22,293 bases of DNA from a virus. Below the pieces are notes generated by a model. It had not been told where the DNA came from and did not search any database. It saw only the letters and a program-made list of their open reading frames with translations. Where the stretch lies: positions 1 through 22,293 of IMG/VR virus record IMGVR_UViG_3300025086_000281, one strand, 5' to 3'. This document shows, one piece after another, positions 22,262 through 22,293 of the stretch. Positions within the stretch are counted from its first letter, which is position 1, and every line of letters begins with the position of its first letter. The position numbers and the translations under genes were made by a program.

Positions 22262-22293
22262 AGGTCTGCACCAGTGCAACCCTTGCATGACCT
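22262..22293 (+). repeat. Inverted repeat at the window end
   Basis: AGGTC-TGCA (22262-22270) is the reverse complement of TGCA-T-GACCT (22284-22293) apart from one bulged T, with a 13-base loop. It encloses the candidate site 3. Whether it is a terminator stem depends on a T-run that would lie beyond the window. Confidence 0.45.
22265..22280 (+). promoter_or_regulatory. Candidate phage promoter / regulator site 3 (after last internal virion gene)
   Basis: TCTGCACCAGTGCAAC lies 19 bases after the last stop codon. It agrees with site 2 over TCTGCAC-NNN-TGCAAC (13 of 16 bases). T7 has phi17 after gene 16, upstream of the tail fibre gene. Promoter function is an inference and the downstream gene is outside the window. 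Confidence 0.45.

Noticed and set aside
1-22293. tRNA genes, CRISPR arrays, insertion sequences, integrase or attachment sites
   Set aside because: The gaps are too short and hold no cloverleaf, spaced repeats or transposase; no integrase-type protein is encoded.

Overview
The window is the right-centre part of a T7-like podovirus genome (Autographiviridae-type layout). Every gene is on the + strand, genes are packed tightly with many 1-8 base overlaps, and they follow T7 order: single-stranded DNA-binding protein (2.5), a junction or endonuclease (position 3), exonuclease (6), gp6.7/7.3-type proteins, portal (8), scaffold (9), major capsid (10), tail tubular A and B (11, 12), gp13, then internal virion proteins (14, 15, 16). 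Protein character and sizes remind me of podoviruses of marine or freshwater cyanobacteria, but no host-derived metabolic gene is present and the host is an inference.

Region 1 (1-3673) is DNA metabolism: a short open tail of an upstream frame, a gp2.5-type SSB, a RusA-type Holliday junction resolvase instead of the T7 gp3 endonuclease, a zinc-ribbon protein, a helical protein that could be a helicase loader, two small unknown proteins, a 5'-3' flap-type exonuclease and a 62-residue unknown. The primase-helicase and DNA polymerase that sit between endonuclease and exonuclease in T7 are not there. Region 2 (3674-4940) holds three consecutive small virion-type proteins of one family, sharing an MCFG-like start and a glycine-rich GLNI-like end. 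Region 3 (4943-8930) is portal, scaffold and major capsid, closed by a strong intrinsic terminator. Region 4 (8956-22245) is the tail tube and the ejected internal proteins; the gp16 position is filled by two large adjacent genes.

The most striking feature is that the major capsid gene is split by a compact group I intron of about 262 nt (7779-8040). It has no reading frame of its own. P1, P2, P3, P4, P5, P6, P7, P8, P9-type helices and the terminal G can all be traced in the sequence. Joining the exons in phase restores a 347-residue protein, the size of T7 gp10A.

A second possible regulatory system is a repeated motif, TCTGCAC followed by a spacer and CAA. It lies in three of the few intergenic gaps: before the SSB gene, before the capsid gene and after the last internal virion gene. 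These are the places where T7 has the phi2.5, phi10 and phi17 promoters, so the motif is a candidate for this phage's own RNA polymerase promoter.
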